Shown: positions 52,193 through 61,491 of the stretch, one piece after another
Numbering within the stretch: position 1 is the first letter of the stretch
How the letters are laid out: every line of letters begins with the position of its first letter
Origin: Bacillus thuringiensis
GTDB lineage: Bacteria > Bacillota > Bacilli > Bacillales > Bacillaceae_G
Reading direction: 5' to 3'
Assembly: GCF_014932895.1 (NCBI RefSeq)
Contig: NZ_JACYOF010000001.1
Coordinates: 124,001 to 188,000 of the forward strand
Length of the DNA: 64,000 bases
Made by a program: the position numbers and the translations under genes
The notes under the pieces: generated by a model
Told to the model about the DNA's origin: nothing
What the model saw: only the letters and a program-made list of their open reading frames with translations
The model's database searches: none

Positions 52193-54916
52193 CTATTTCA
52201 AGTTTAATCCCTTCTTATATAACAGTGGCTTTTCCTTCTTCTCTTTTTTCCCTGTTAATAAAGAACCTACTAGTAGGAAAGTCGGAATTGATGATAAACC
52301 TCCGATTAGCAACCAATCTCTTGCTTGTATTGGCATTGTACTAAAAATCGGTTGTAACGGTGGATAATATATAACAACGAGCACTAGTATCAATGAAATG
52401 ATAACCGCTCCTACTAAATACATATTTCCAAATGGATTTCGATGGAAGACAGAATGCTCACTTCGGCAATCAAAAACATGAATAAGCTGCGCAAGTACTA
52501 ATGTCGCAAATGCCACTGTCTGTGCGTATTTCAGTTCATTTGGATGTTGATTATATGCGATAATAAACGCCACTAATGTAACTGCCCCAATTAGAAAGCC
52601 CCGGCTTATAATTTTCCACGCAAGCCCTCTAGCAAATACTCCTTCTTTCGGATGGCGTGGTGTTCTCTTCATTACATCTCCTTCGGCCTTATCAAGCCCT
52701 AATGCCATCGCAGGTAAGCCATCAGTAACTAAGTTCACCCATAATATTTGGATTGGAACCATCGGCAGCGGTAATGCAAGTAACATCGCAAATAACATTA
52801 CTAAAATTTCTCCAACATTTGATGCCAATAAATATCGAATAAACTTACGTATGTTCTCGTATATATTTCTACCTTCTTTAATTGCTGATTTAATCGTAGC
52901 AAAATTATCATCTAGTAATACAAGTGAAGAAGCTTCTTTCGCAACATCTGTTCCTGTAATTCCCATCGCTATCCCTATATCCGCCGTTTTAATGGCTGGT
53001 GCATCGTTTACTCCATCACCCGTCATCGCTACTATATGCCCTTTATTTTGCAGTGCCTTAACAATTTTCAATTTATGTTCTGGTGATACACGAGCAAATA
53101 CATACGTATCTTCTACCACATTTTCTAGTTCTTCTACTTCCATAGTTGCCAGTTCTGTACCTTCAACAACACGACCTCCTTGTGGTAATATCCCTAATTG
53201 TTCTGCAATTGCCATCGCTGTTACTTTATGATCCCCTGTAATCATCACTGTTCGAATACCAGCTTCTTTACACTCTTTTACCGCCAGTTCTACCTCTGGT
53301 CTTGGCGGATCGATCATACCTTGTATCCCGATCAACATAAAATCTTTTTCAACATCTCTTTCATGCTCAATAGAATCTGTTGCTTTTAATGGCTTAAATG
53401 CAACTGCAATTGTTCGAAGTGCTTGACTACCTAAACTATGAATTGCCGCCTGTACTTCTTTTCTATATAACTCACTTAACGGTTGCTGCTTATTCCCCCA
53501 TAAAATCGTTTGACTCATTTGCAGGAGGACATCTGGAGCTCCTTTCGTAACAACAAACTTTTTCCCCTCTCGATCACGGACAATGACACTCATCATTTTT
53601 CGAGTCGAATCAAATGGGAATTCACGAATAATTTCGAATTTCCCTTTCAGTGCATCACGTGTTATCCCCGCTTTCATTGCTACAGCTACAAGTGCTCCCT
53701 CTGTTGGATCTCCATCTAATACATAAGCCTTTTTCTTTTGAATAATATTTGCATTGTTACATAGTGAACCAAATGTAAGTAGTTGATAAAGCGCCTTCGT
53801 CTTACCTGGGTCAATTTCTTTTTCACCTTTCATAAAAGACCCATTAGGCTCATATCCTTGGCCTGTCACTTTCCACAACTCTCCACCTGACCACATATGT
53901 GTTACCATCATTTTGTTTTGCGTCATTGTTCCTGTTTTATCAGAACATATAACAGAAGCACACCCTAACGTTTCTACAGCTGGTAACTTTCTTACAATTG
54001 CTCTCTTTTTTATCATACGCTGGACACCAAGCGATAAAGCTACTGTAACAATTGCGGGTAATCCTTCTGGAATAGCAGCAACAGCTAACGACACACCAGC
54101 TAAAAACATATGATATACTTCATTCCCTTGATACACACCGGCTAATACAACAAGGGCTGTCAAAATAAGAGCCACAATAATTAATATTTTTCCGAGTTGC
54201 TCTAATCTTCTTTGTAACGGTGTTTCCATTTGCTCTGCATTTTGTAACATATTTGCAATTTGACCCATTGCTGTATTCATACCAGTCGCTACAACGACCC
54301 CTATTCCATATCCTCTCGTAATCATCGTCCCCATAAAAGCCATATTTTTTTGATCACCAATTGAAACATCTTGCCCTTGCAATACTTCCACCTTTTTTTG
54401 CACAGGTACTGACTCTCCTGTCAAAGCAGACTCTTCGATATATAAACTCGATGCCTCAACGAGACGTACATCAGCCCCAATACGATCACCACTGGAAAAT
54501 TTGATGACGTCACCTAAAACAAGCGCTTTTGATGGTACCTTTACCCACTTTCCATTCCGCAGTACAGTAACTTGCGGGGCGGCTAGTTCCTTTAAAGCTT
54601 CTAATGATTTTTCAGCCTTTCTCTCTTGAAAAAAGCCGAGAATACCATTGATAATAACAATGGCAACAATAGCGATAGAATCAATATATTCACCTAAAAA
54701 TGCAGAAACAATTGTTGCTCCAAACAAAACAAGTACCATAAAATCTTTAAATTGCGCTAAAAATACCATTAGTGCAGAAGGCCTTTTTGCTTCTTCTAAT
54801 TCATTTGTACCAAATTTCTTTATTCGCCCTTCTGCTTCTTTCTCTGTAAGTCCCACCTTCACATTTGTATTCGTTCTTTCTTCCACTTCATGTGCTCGCA
54901 TTCCATACCAGTTCAT
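52193..54916 (-). CDS. Calcium-type cation-transporting P-type ATPase
   Basis: Membrane pump of the P2A type, most like bacterial Ca2+-ATPases (YloB in B. subtilis, made during sporulation). The 907-residue protein has an N-terminal cation-ATPase domain, the TGES motif (166-169), PEGLP with Glu284 in a transmembrane segment, the phosphorylated Asp326 in CSDKTGT, and the TGDGVNDAPA hinge. The C-terminal part has more transmembrane segments. The calcium assignment comes from the family; Mn2+ is an alternative. It is divergent from rqcH. Confidence 0.93.
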   Translation of the reverse strand: MNWYGMRAHEVEERTNTNVKVGLTEKEAEGRIKKFGTNELEEAKRPSALMVFLAQFKDFMVLVLFGATIVSAFLGEYIDSIAIVAIVIINGILGFFQERKAEKSLEALKELAAPQVTVLRNGKWVKVPSKALVLGDVIKFSSGDRIGADVRLVEASSLYIEESALTGESVPVQKKVEVLQGQDVSIGDQKNMAFMGTMITRGYGIGVVVATGMNTAMGQIANMLQNAEQMETPLQRRLEQLGKILIIVALILTALVVLAGVYQGNEVYHMFLAGVSLAVAAIPEGLPAIVTVALSLGVQRMIKKRAIVRKLPAVETLGCASVICSDKTGTMTQNKMMVTHMWSGGELWKVTGQGYEPNGSFMKGEKEIDPGKTKALYQLLTFGSLCNNANIIQKKKAYVLDGDPTEGALVAVAMKAGITRDALKGKFEIIREFPFDSTRKMMSVIVRDREGKKFVVTKGAPDVLLQMSQTILWGNKQQPLSELYRKEVQAAIHSLGSQALRTIAVAFKPLKATDSIEHERDVEKDFMLIGIQGMIDPPRPEVELAVKECKEAGIRTVMITGDHKVTAMAIAEQLGILPQGGRVVEGTELATMEVEELENVVEDTYVFARVSPEHKLKIVKALQNKGHIVAMTGDGVNDAPAIKTADIGIAMGITGTDVAKEASSLVLLDDNFATIKSAIKEGRNIYENIRKFIRYLLASNVGEILVMLFAMLLALPLPMVPIQILWVNLVTDGLPAMALGLDKAEGDVMKRTPRHPKEGVFARGLAWKIISRGFLIGAVTLVAFIIAYNQHPNELKYAQTVAFATLVLAQLIHVFDCRSEHSVFHRNPFGNMYLVGAVIISLILVLVVIYYPPLQPIFSTMPIQARDWLLIGGLSSIPTFLLVGSLLTGKKEKKEKPLLYKKGLNLK

Positions 54917-54983
54917 CTTGCTATCGACCTCCTGATTCCAGACATACTCTATTGAAAGCTTATTCAGCCTCGTCCAAAAAAAT

Positions 54984-54992
54984 GCTATAATT
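54984..54992 (+). promoter_or_regulatory. Extended -10 promoter of rqcH
   Basis: TGCTATAAT is a perfect extended -10 element about 30 bases before the rqcH start. A -35 is poor (TTCAGC), which extended -10 promoters tolerate. Confidence 0.6.
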
Positions 54993-55021
54993 AACTTTTA
55001 GTTAGAAAGGAGTGTTCATTT

Positions 55022-56731
55022 ATGGCATTCGATGGATTATTTACAAGAGCGATTACACACGAAATTGCAAATTCTCTTCAAACAGGAAGAATTTCCAAAA
55101 TATATCAACCTTCAAAATATGAAATTCTATTACATATTCGAGCAAATGGAAAGAACCAAAAACTAATTCTTTCATCTCACCCTACATATGCGCGTATGCA
55201 CTTAACGAATCAAAACTACGATTCACCAGCAATACCGCCGATGTTTTGTATGCTTCTCCGCAAACATTTAGAAGGTGGATTTATTGAAAAAATTGAACAA
55301 ATTGACTTAGAACGTATTATTCAAATTACAGTTCGCAGTCGTAATGAAATCGGAGACGAATCATTAAAAACATTAGTGATCGAAATAATGGGACGACACA
55401 GTAACATTATCTTATTAGATACGAAAACGAACGTTATTTTAGATAGCTTAAAACACGTTTCGTTAGCCGTAAACCGTCACCGTACTGTATATGCTGGTGC
55501 TGAATACGTTGCACCACCAGCCCAACATAAAATCAATCCTCTGCTAATTGAAACCGCAGATGATTTTATTAGACCGCTGGACTTTTTATCTGGAAATATG
55601 GATAAGCAACTTGTCGGATCTTTTATGGGCATTTCCCCATTATTTGCAAAAGAAGTGGTAAAAAAAGCTGGTATGGTAAATGAAAAAGCATTATCAGAAG
55701 CATTTTTCTCTATACAAATGCCATTACTATCTCATACATATACACCAGCAATGATCACTGCAAATGGGAAAGAATTCTTTTATCTTTTCCCTCTTACACA
55801 TTTGCAAGGAGAAGAAAAAACATTCTCATCAGTGAGCGAATTGTTAGATCGCTTCTTCTTCGGTAAAGCAGAGCGTGATCGTGTAAAACAACAAGCTCAT
55901 GATCTAGAACGCTTTATGCAAAACGAAAAAAACAAAAACGAGAAAAAACTTATTAAACTTGAAAAAACATTACAAGATGCTGGAAAAGCAGATAAATATC
56001 AACTATTTGGAGAGTTGCTTACAGCCAATATGTACGCTTTGAAAAAAGGTGATAAAGATATTGAAGTCGTTAATTATTACGATGAAAATAGCGGTACTGT
56101 AAAAATCACATTAGATCCTTTAAAAACACCATCTGAAAATGCACAACGCTACTTCCAAAAGTACCAAAAAGCAAAAAATTCAGTTGTTGTTGTAGAAGAA
56201 CAAATCGAAAAAACAAACGAAGAAATTCTTTATTTTGATAGCTTACTGCAACAAATGGAAGCTGCTTCTTCAAAAGATATTGAAGAAATCCGTGAAGAAC
56301 TTGCTGAAGAAGGATATATGCGCAATCGTAAGACGAAAAACGCGAAGAAAAAGCCTACAAAACCAATATTGGATAAATATTTGGCTAGTGACGGTACAGA
56401 GATTTTCGTTGGTAAAAACAATAAGCAAAATGATTATTTAACAACGAAATTTGCCCGTCGTGATGAAATTTGGTTACATACGAAAGACATACCTGGGTCC
56501 CACGTTGTCATTCGTTCTTTAGAACCTGCTGAAGAAACTTTACTAGAAGCTGCGAAAATTGCCGCTTATTACAGTAAAGCAAAAGAGTCTAGCTCTGTAC
56601 CCGTTGATTTCACAAAAATACGTCACGTTAAAAAGCCAAGTGGCGCAAAACTTGGATTCGTTACGTACGATAACCAACAAACAGTATATGTAACACCAGA
56701 TGCTGACATCGTAATGAAATTAAAAGCGTAA
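55022..56731 (+). CDS. rqcH: Ribosome quality control protein RqcH (YloA/FbpA, NFACT family)
   Basis: Binds 50S subunits blocked by peptidyl-tRNA and recruits tRNA-Ala to add C-terminal alanine tails that mark stalled chains for ClpXP. The N-terminal NFACT domain, a central coiled coil and a C-terminal NFACT-R domain (about 470-490, [19 protein letters not shown]) are all present. At the DR motif the sequence is LER (Glu97-Arg98) rather than LDR. The name fibronectin-binding protein comes from older work. It is 105 bases from, and divergent to, the ATPase gene. Confidence 0.94.
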   Translation: MAFDGLFTRAITHEIANSLQTGRISKIYQPSKYEILLHIRANGKNQKLILSSHPTYARMHLTNQNYDSPAIPPMFCMLLRKHLEGGFIEKIEQIDLERIIQITVRSRNEIGDESLKTLVIEIMGRHSNIILLDTKTNVILDSLKHVSLAVNRHRTVYAGAEYVAPPAQHKINPLLIETADDFIRPLDFLSGNMDKQLVGSFMGISPLFAKEVVKKAGMVNEKALSEAFFSIQMPLLSHTYTPAMITANGKEFFYLFPLTHLQGEEKTFSSVSELLDRFFFGKAERDRVKQQAHDLERFMQNEKNKNEKKLIKLEKTLQDAGKADKYQLFGELLTANMYALKKGDKDIEVVNYYDENSGTVKITLDPLKTPSENAQRYFQKYQKAKNSVVVVEEQIEKTNEEILYFDSLLQQMEAASSKDIEEIREELAEEGYMRNRKTKNAKKKPTKPILDKYLASDGTEIFVGKNNKQNDYLTTKFARRDEIWLHTKDIPGSHVVIRSLEPAEETLLEAAKIAAYYSKAKESSSVPVDFTKIRHVKKPSGAKLGFVTYDNQQTVYVTPDADIVMKLKA

Positions 56732-56734
56732 ATA

Positions 56735-56771
56735 TGAAAAAATGCGTTGCTAGCAAGCAACGCATTTTTTA
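56735..56771. terminator. Bidirectional terminator between rqcH and the lipoprotein gene
   Basis: AAAAAATGCGTTGC and GCAACGCATTTTTT form a strong stem around TAGCAA, with A/T tracts on both sides. It serves the two convergent genes, and overlaps the stop codon of the minus-strand gene. Confidence 0.85.
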
Positions 56772-57950
56772 GTTCATATATCCATTAACTAATTCATAAC
56801 ATCTTTCTTTTGTCATCTTATATTTCTCTTCCGAAGCCTCTATACGTCTCATCGTTCCATTATTTTGATCTGTACCGATTGCTGTAACTTTACTTTCTTT
56901 TTCTTTAACCCATGCAATCTGTTTTGTTTTTAATGACTGAAATGCATCAGCTGATATCGTATTTTTTAATGTACTGTAAATTTCATTTAGTTTATTATCC
57001 CATAGTTGATAATTTCCTTCTATTTCATTTACTATGTCATTTGTTGACATAACATTTGTATGTTTTTCTTGGTTTTCTAGAACTGCTAACTCATTTAGAG
57101 CTTTAGTTTTACCTCCTGTTGACAAAGGTTCTTTTGTAAGTTTCTTCTCTTCTTTAGAATTAGCATGCGTACTTACGCTATTTTCCTTTGCTGTTGCTTG
57201 TTCTTGACTACTACTTTCTTTCGCTACCTTTTCTTGTTTTTGGTCATTTAAATTATATGTAATAACCGATGTTTTTGCATCTACAGCAACTAAGTTACTA
57301 TTTTCTTTAAAAATATATTTTTTACCACCGCTGTTTTCCTCTTTAACAAAAGCAACATCCTTAAAGCCTCGAATTTTCAAAAATTCGCCAGCTTCTTCCT
57401 TTGTAAGTTTTAAATCGCTCGGTGTATGTGATGACCATTTATCCATTAACCATTTTCCTTCTTTATAAACTAAAATAAATTCCCATATCTCTGCTTCATT
57501 TCCCATATCATTTGCAGGTATGATTGTCTCGATCGTTAAAATATCATTTTTCTGCGAATGCGTTAATCTCATACTTGGTTCAATATTGATAGGAAATGGT
57601 AACATATCCGTATCTCTAGATCGATTAAATGTTTCAAGCGATTTAGGAAGCTGATTCTCTACAAACTTATCTGAAACTAATCCCTTAACCCCTTTTTTAG
57701 CAGTCTCCAAATCTCCAGGATTATTTCGGCTCCATCCATTTTCTTTTTCCATTTCACTAAAAGCGTTTGCTATTCCATCTACACTCTTTCTTACAATCTT
57801 TTTCGCTTCTTTTTCTGTCACCTCTGGCGCTTCATCAAGCTGTTCAATCTTTTCATTTACTTGAACTTTGTTTTCACTTTTTTCACAGCCTGTTACAACT
57901 AGCATACTAGCAGCGAAGCAAAATGACATTACTTTACTTAATTTCTTCAT
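56769..57950 (-). CDS. Lipoprotein with C-terminal LprI-like (lysozyme inhibitor-type) domain
   Basis: I do not know a named counterpart. The 393-residue protein has a lipoprotein signal, with the lipobox VTGC giving Cys22 as the lipid-modified residue. A middle region (about 40-230) resembles no family I recognise with certainty. A Ser/Lys/Glu-rich linker lies at about 235-280. The C-terminal 80 residues (QLWDNKLNEIYSTL to WVKEKESK to a final Cys) look like the LprI/DUF1311 domain, which in mycobacteria inhibits lysozyme. It is predicted to sit on the outer face of the membrane. Inhibitor function is inferred only. Confidence 0.75.
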   Translation of the reverse strand: MKKLSKVMSFCFAASMLVVTGCEKSENKVQVNEKIEQLDEAPEVTEKEAKKIVRKSVDGIANAFSEMEKENGWSRNNPGDLETAKKGVKGLVSDKFVENQLPKSLETFNRSRDTDMLPFPINIEPSMRLTHSQKNDILTIETIIPANDMGNEAEIWEFILVYKEGKWLMDKWSSHTPSDLKLTKEEAGEFLKIRGFKDVAFVKEENSGGKKYIFKENSNLVAVDAKTSVITYNLNDQKQEKVAKESSSQEQATAKENSVSTHANSKEEKKLTKEPLSTGGKTKALNELAVLENQEKHTNVMSTNDIVNEIEGNYQLWDNKLNEIYSTLKNTISADAFQSLKTKQIAWVKEKESKVTAIGTDQNNGTMRRIEASEEKYKMTKERCYELVNGYMN

Positions 57951-58408
57951 ATACTCACAATCCTTATCCTTTCATATTCGTTACGTATCCCTATCTTCGA
58001 GAGAAATCCAACAATTACCTATTATAACAATAATAACAATTTATTTATATATTAAATTTTAAATTAAAACAAAAAGTAAATTCACTGTTTTTCCAACTAT
58101 ATGATCCAAACATCGCTTATCCTTTTCTTTCCTAACTTCGATATTTTCAAAAAAATTGACAGTGCTATTTCGTATTTGTATAAATTTTTTTACAGTGCGT
58201 AAAGAAATTGAATCTTGAGTCAATGTTTTTTCATTCTCTCACTGATATATTGAAGCAATCTGTAATTTTCAAGTAGCCCCCTCCCACACATAGCGAACAG
58301 AACTTTACCTTCCCTTAAATATATATGTAATTCCCAATAGCCTTTCTCTAAAGTTATATTTTGGCACGCTTTTTGCTTTATTCAATACTGTGAAAAGGAG
58401 GAATTAAC
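57951..58408. other. Gap between the lipoprotein gene and the M24 peptidase gene
   Basis: This 458-base AT-rich stretch has no supportable gene. It holds a minus-strand TATAAT near 58022-58027 that could serve the lipoprotein gene, and the promoter of the M24 peptidase gene at its right end. The middle (about 58080-58330) shows no repeats or structures that I could identify. Confidence 0.6.
58361..58389 (+). promoter_or_regulatory. Promoter of the M24 peptidase gene
   Basis: TTGGCA (58361-58366) and AATACT (58384-58389) are 17 bases apart, and GGAGG follows before the start codon. Confidence 0.55.
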
Positions 58409-59479
58409 ATGACTTTAAGAATCAATAAAATCCAAAATCAACTACAAAACTACGAAATTGACGGGTTACTTATTACCAAAAAAGAAAACCGGCAATACGC
58501 AACAGGATTTACAGGTAGCGCTGGTGTTGTTTTAATCTCTGCGGATAAAGCTATTTTTATAACTGATTTTCGCTATGTAGACCAAGCAAAAACTGAAATA
58601 AAAGAAGCTAAAATCATTATGCATAATGGGAATTTAGAAAAAGAAATTGCAAATCAAGTATCAAAGTTAAACATTCAAAAGCTTGGAATTGAAGAAAACA
58701 ATATGACATTGCAACAATATAAAAACTTACAAAAACACATGCATGCGGAAATGGTGCAAGTATGCGAAGTTATTGAAGACATTCGTATTATTAAAGATAT
58801 GCACGAAATAGAAACAATGAAAATCGCCGCTACTATTGCTGACGAAGCATTTCAGCACATTCTCCAGTTTCTAAAACCAGGCATAAGTGAAACTGATGTA
58901 CGAGATGAATTAGAATTTTTCATGCGAAAAAAAGGAGCTACATCTTCTTCATTCCAAATCATTGTAGCTTCTGGTGTTCGTTCTTCTCTTCCTCACGGAG
59001 TTGCATCAAATAAAATAATCGAGCATGGCGATATCGTTACATTAGATTTCGGTGCACTTTACAATGGCTATTGTTCCGATATAACACGTACTGTAGCAAT
59101 CGGCGAGCCATCAAAAGAATTCAAAAAAATATACAATATTGTACGAGAAGCATTAAAACTTGGAACTGAAGCCATTAAACCTGGAGAAACCGCGAAAAGT
59201 ATAGATGATATAACGAGAGATTACATTACAGCACATGGATATGGTCAATATTTTGGCCATTCTACCGGGCACGGTCTTGGCTTAGAAATACATGAACCTC
59301 TTCGTCTATCCCAAGAAAGTAAAGCTACTTTAGAAGAAGGTATGGTTGTTACAGTGGAACCAGGTATTTACATACCAAACTGGGGTGGTTGTAGAATTGA
59401 AGATGATATCGTCATAACAAAAGACGGATATGAAGTTATTACAAAAGCGAATAGGGAATTAATTGTTATTTTCTGTTAA
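58409..59479 (+). CDS. Xaa-Pro aminopeptidase, M24 family
   Basis: Dinuclear metallopeptidase that removes an N-terminal residue preceding proline. An N-terminal creatinase-like domain (1-125) precedes the M24 catalytic domain. All five metal ligands are visible: Asp213, Asp224, His288, Glu317 and Glu331, with the block GHSTGHGLGLEIHE. The 356-residue length is that of the YqhT/PepP class. AAGGAGG is ideally placed before the ATG. The gene is a likely paralogue of the aminopeptidase usually found near efp. Confidence 0.93.
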   Translation: MTLRINKIQNQLQNYEIDGLLITKKENRQYATGFTGSAGVVLISADKAIFITDFRYVDQAKTEIKEAKIIMHNGNLEKEIANQVSKLNIQKLGIEENNMTLQQYKNLQKHMHAEMVQVCEVIEDIRIIKDMHEIETMKIAATIADEAFQHILQFLKPGISETDVRDELEFFMRKKGATSSSFQIIVASGVRSSLPHGVASNKIIEHGDIVTLDFGALYNGYCSDITRTVAIGEPSKEFKKIYNIVREALKLGTEAIKPGETAKSIDDITRDYITAHGYGQYFGHSTGHGLGLEIHEPLRLSQESKATLEEGMVVTVEPGIYIPNWGGCRIEDDIVITKDGYEVITKANRELIVIFC

Positions 59480-59563
59480 AAATAATGAACTTTGTAAAAG
59501 AAGTTTTTCTCTGCACATAAAATTCCTTCTCTGGAGTATTCATTTAAAGAGGGGGAATTTTAA

Positions 59564-60088
59564 TTGAACTTTATAATTAATAAAATAGATGGTTTACAAA
59601 TTGAATTTTCAAAACTTGTTTCCATGATGAATTACGCTCGTTACACAACAATGCAAGTGGTGGAAGGTTTAACAATTGAAGAACTTGATTATTTATATGA
59701 TGAGGAAGCAAATTCAATTGGCATGCTATTATATCACATGGCTGCTATTGAATTTTACTACCAAATTCATACCTTTGAAGATCGTGAACCGACAGATGCT
59801 GAATTAGAGCGTTGGTTACCTGCTATTGAGTTAGGGAATCTTGGACGAGAAAAAATAAAAGGAAACTCTATAGAATTTTACATCAATACATTACAAGAAG
59901 TCCGCTCTAAAACAATTGAAAAATTCCAATCGTTACCTGATAAATGGCTATTTAAAACGACAGAATTTTGGCATGATAAACCAGCAAACAACTACTTTAA
60001 ATGGTTTCACGTTTTTGAAGATGAAATCAATCATCGCGGACAGATTCGTTTAATTAAAAAGATGCAAAAAGCGCATTCAGTAAAGTAA
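59564..60088 (+). CDS. DinB-fold metal-binding protein
   Basis: A 174-residue four-helix-bundle protein of the DinB/YfiT type. Its likely metal-binding histidines are in MLLYHMAAIEFYYQIH and EDEINHRGQIR, and a third may be HVFEDE. Members act as metal-dependent hydrolases or transferases with low-molecular-weight thiols such as bacillithiol, but many have no known substrate. Translation appears to start at TTG (59564), eight bases from GAGGGGG. It has its own terminator. Confidence 0.8.
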   Translation: MNFIINKIDGLQIEFSKLVSMMNYARYTTMQVVEGLTIEELDYLYDEEANSIGMLLYHMAAIEFYYQIHTFEDREPTDAELERWLPAIELGNLGREKIKGNSIEFYINTLQEVRSKTIEKFQSLPDKWLFKTTEFWHDKPANNYFKWFHVFEDEINHRGQIRLIKKMQKAHSVK

Positions 60089-60120
60089 GAAAGTGCCACC
60101 TTATCCGGTGGCACTTTCTG
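60089..60120 (+). terminator. Rho-independent terminator after the DinB-fold gene
   Basis: AAAGTGCCACC and GGTGGCACTTT form a strong stem around TTATCC, right after the stop codon; a short T-tract and CTG follow. Confidence 0.8.
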
Positions 60121-60131
60121 CTATTCATTAG

Positions 60132-60338
60132 CAAATATTTTTCCGTTTACTTTTCGCTACATTAACAGCACTCGAGCAAATTGCAGCGATTTGGACTGGA
60201 GGCGGATTAATTCCTCGGGCCCTTATTCCTGCCGCCGCCATTTGTAAAATAAATCCGTTTGAACTCGCACGCCGTAACTTTTTACCGGTTGTTATCGGCT
60301 TAATCGTCACCACTATCGTTGCGATGTTTATTCTATAA
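60132..60338 (+). pseudogene. C-terminal remnant of an integral membrane transporter
   Basis: This 68-codon open stretch has no start codon and follows an in-frame TAG at 60129. It encodes a plausible last part of a membrane protein: ALEQIAAIWTGGGLIPRAL, then ICKINPFELARRNFLPVVIG, then a hydrophobic helix GLIVTTIVAMFIL and a stop. The mix of glycine-rich turn and terminal helix suggests an ion or organic-acid permease, but I cannot name the family. The terminator overlapping its stop is intact, which indicates loss of the upstream body by deletion. Confidence 0.65.
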
Positions 60339-60370
60339 CGTAAGCAAGATAATACTTGCTTACGTTTTTT
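60337..60370 (+). terminator. Rho-independent terminator of the transporter relic
   Basis: A perfect 12-bp stem (AACGTAAGCAAG with CTTGCTTACGTT) with an ATAATA loop leads into TTTT. It overlaps the relic's TAA stop. Confidence 0.85.
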
Positions 60371-60503
60371 CATTGCGGTCATTATTAAAACATCCGACTT
60401 TCAAAAGGGATTATTTGTAACTTAGCGAAATTATTTTAGGAGAGCAATTATTCAAAATGTTTATGAGAACCAAATGATTTCTACTAGAAAAGGGGACATA
60501 ACT

Positions 60504-60758
60504 ATGAATGAATTGATTTTCGTCTTATTAATTTGTCCATTACTTATCTTTATCGTTTCTATTATTGGAACACGTAGAACGAAAACGTATTACGTAATGC
60601 CGATTGTAACGTTTGCTAGTTTTTTAATAATAGGTGTTATCGCCTTTACTCCAAAATTTTTCTTTTGGGTCGGCATGTATAGCATTTTCTCATTTATTGT
60701 TTCTTATATGACTCTATTGTTTGTAAGAGGATATGAGCTTGCAGAAAGCTCTAAGTAG
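60504..60758 (+). CDS. Small membrane protein, DUF2651-like
   Basis: An 84-residue protein with three hydrophobic segments (about 3-20, 30-48, 55-76), beginning MNELIFVLLICPLLIF and containing the polar pair GTRRTKTYYVMP. It resembles the YbeF/DUF2651 group of Bacillus membrane proteins, whose function is unknown. The ATG at 60504 follows AAAGGGGA; ten extra open codons upstream lack a ribosome site. It is 16 bases upstream of the HAD phosphatase gene, so the two are probably co-transcribed. Confidence 0.7.
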   Translation: MNELIFVLLICPLLIFIVSIIGTRRTKTYYVMPIVTFASFLIIGVIAFTPKFFFWVGMYSIFSFIVSYMTLLFVRGYELAESSK

Positions 60759-60774
60759 TTAAGGAGATTGTAAT

Positions 60775-61452
60775 ATGATTTTCTTTGATATTGATGGAAC
60801 TTTACTTGATTACGATACTGCTGAGAAAAATGGTATCTCACATTTCTTCCAAGATTATAATGATATTTTTTCAGGAAACGAATTAGAGAATATAAAACTA
60901 TGGCATGAATTATCCGAACAATATTTCAACAAATTTTTATCCAAAGAATTATCTTTTCAAGAACAACAAGGATTGCGAATGTCCCATTTATTTAAATTAT
61001 ATGGAGTTGACTTATCACCCCGGGAATCTCAACACAAATTCAATCAATATATAGAACTATATAAGAACAACTGGATCGCATTTGAAGATGTACTTTATAC
61101 ACTACAAACCTTGCAGCAAAGAGGGCACTCATTAGGTATCATTAGTAATGGCGATTATGAACAACAAATTGAAAAATTAACAGCTCTAAACATTCTACAA
61201 TATTTCAAATATATTTTTACTTCTAGTGAGATTGGTATATCGAAGCCAGATCCTGAAATTTTTCACAGAGCCGTATTACAATCGAATCTTGAAATGAAAG
61301 ATTGCTATTATATTGGCGATCGATTAGAAACAGATGCAATTAGTAGTACAGTAGCTGGAATGCAAGGGATATGGTTAAATCGAGATAACTCGCAACGCAA
61401 GTGTGATATTCCTACTATATGTTCTTTATATGAAGTTTTAACAATTATTTAA
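60775..61452 (+). CDS. HAD-family hydrolase, YjjG-like
   Basis: A 225-residue phosphatase of the haloacid-dehalogenase superfamily. Motif I FFDIDGTLLD has nucleophile Asp5 and general acid Asp7; motif II is in GIISNGDYEQQ; motif III lysine lies in SKPDPEIFH; motif IV is YIGDRLETDA. An alpha-helical cap lies between motifs I and II. Related enzymes act on nucleotide monophosphates, which would fit its position beside the pyrimidine genes, but no substrate is certain. Confidence 0.88.
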   Translation: MIFFDIDGTLLDYDTAEKNGISHFFQDYNDIFSGNELENIKLWHELSEQYFNKFLSKELSFQEQQGLRMSHLFKLYGVDLSPRESQHKFNQYIELYKNNWIAFEDVLYTLQTLQQRGHSLGIISNGDYEQQIEKLTALNILQYFKYIFTSSEIGISKPDPEIFHRAVLQSNLEMKDCYYIGDRLETDAISSTVAGMQGIWLNRDNSQRKCDIPTICSLYEVLTII

Positions 61453-61489
61453 AAAGACGACTGCGTTCCCCCGCAGTCGTCTTTTTTCA
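61452..61489. terminator. Bidirectional terminator between the HAD gene and pyrE
   Basis: AAAAAGACGACTGCG and CGCAGTCGTCTTTTT form a very strong stem around TTCCCC between two convergent genes. It ends the pyrimidine operon after pyrE. Confidence 0.88.
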
Positions 61490-61491
61490 TG

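Larger units (their letters stand above)
60089..60503. other. Gap with terminators and a transporter relic
   Basis: This 415-base stretch between the DinB-fold gene and the small membrane protein gene holds the DinB terminator, the relic (60132-60338), the relic's own terminator, and about 130 bases that contain only a six-codon open frame and the ribosome site of the next gene. Confidence 0.7.

Noticed and set aside
60128-60382. An 84-codon open frame on the minus strand
   Set aside because: The opposite strand gives a far more protein-like sequence (a transporter C-terminus ending at a terminator), so the minus frame is a mirror of the relic.
60457-60477. Six-codon open frame (MFMRTK) upstream of the small membrane protein gene, as a possible leader peptide
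   Set aside because: It has an AGGAGAG upstream but at poor spacing, and no attenuator-like structure follows it.
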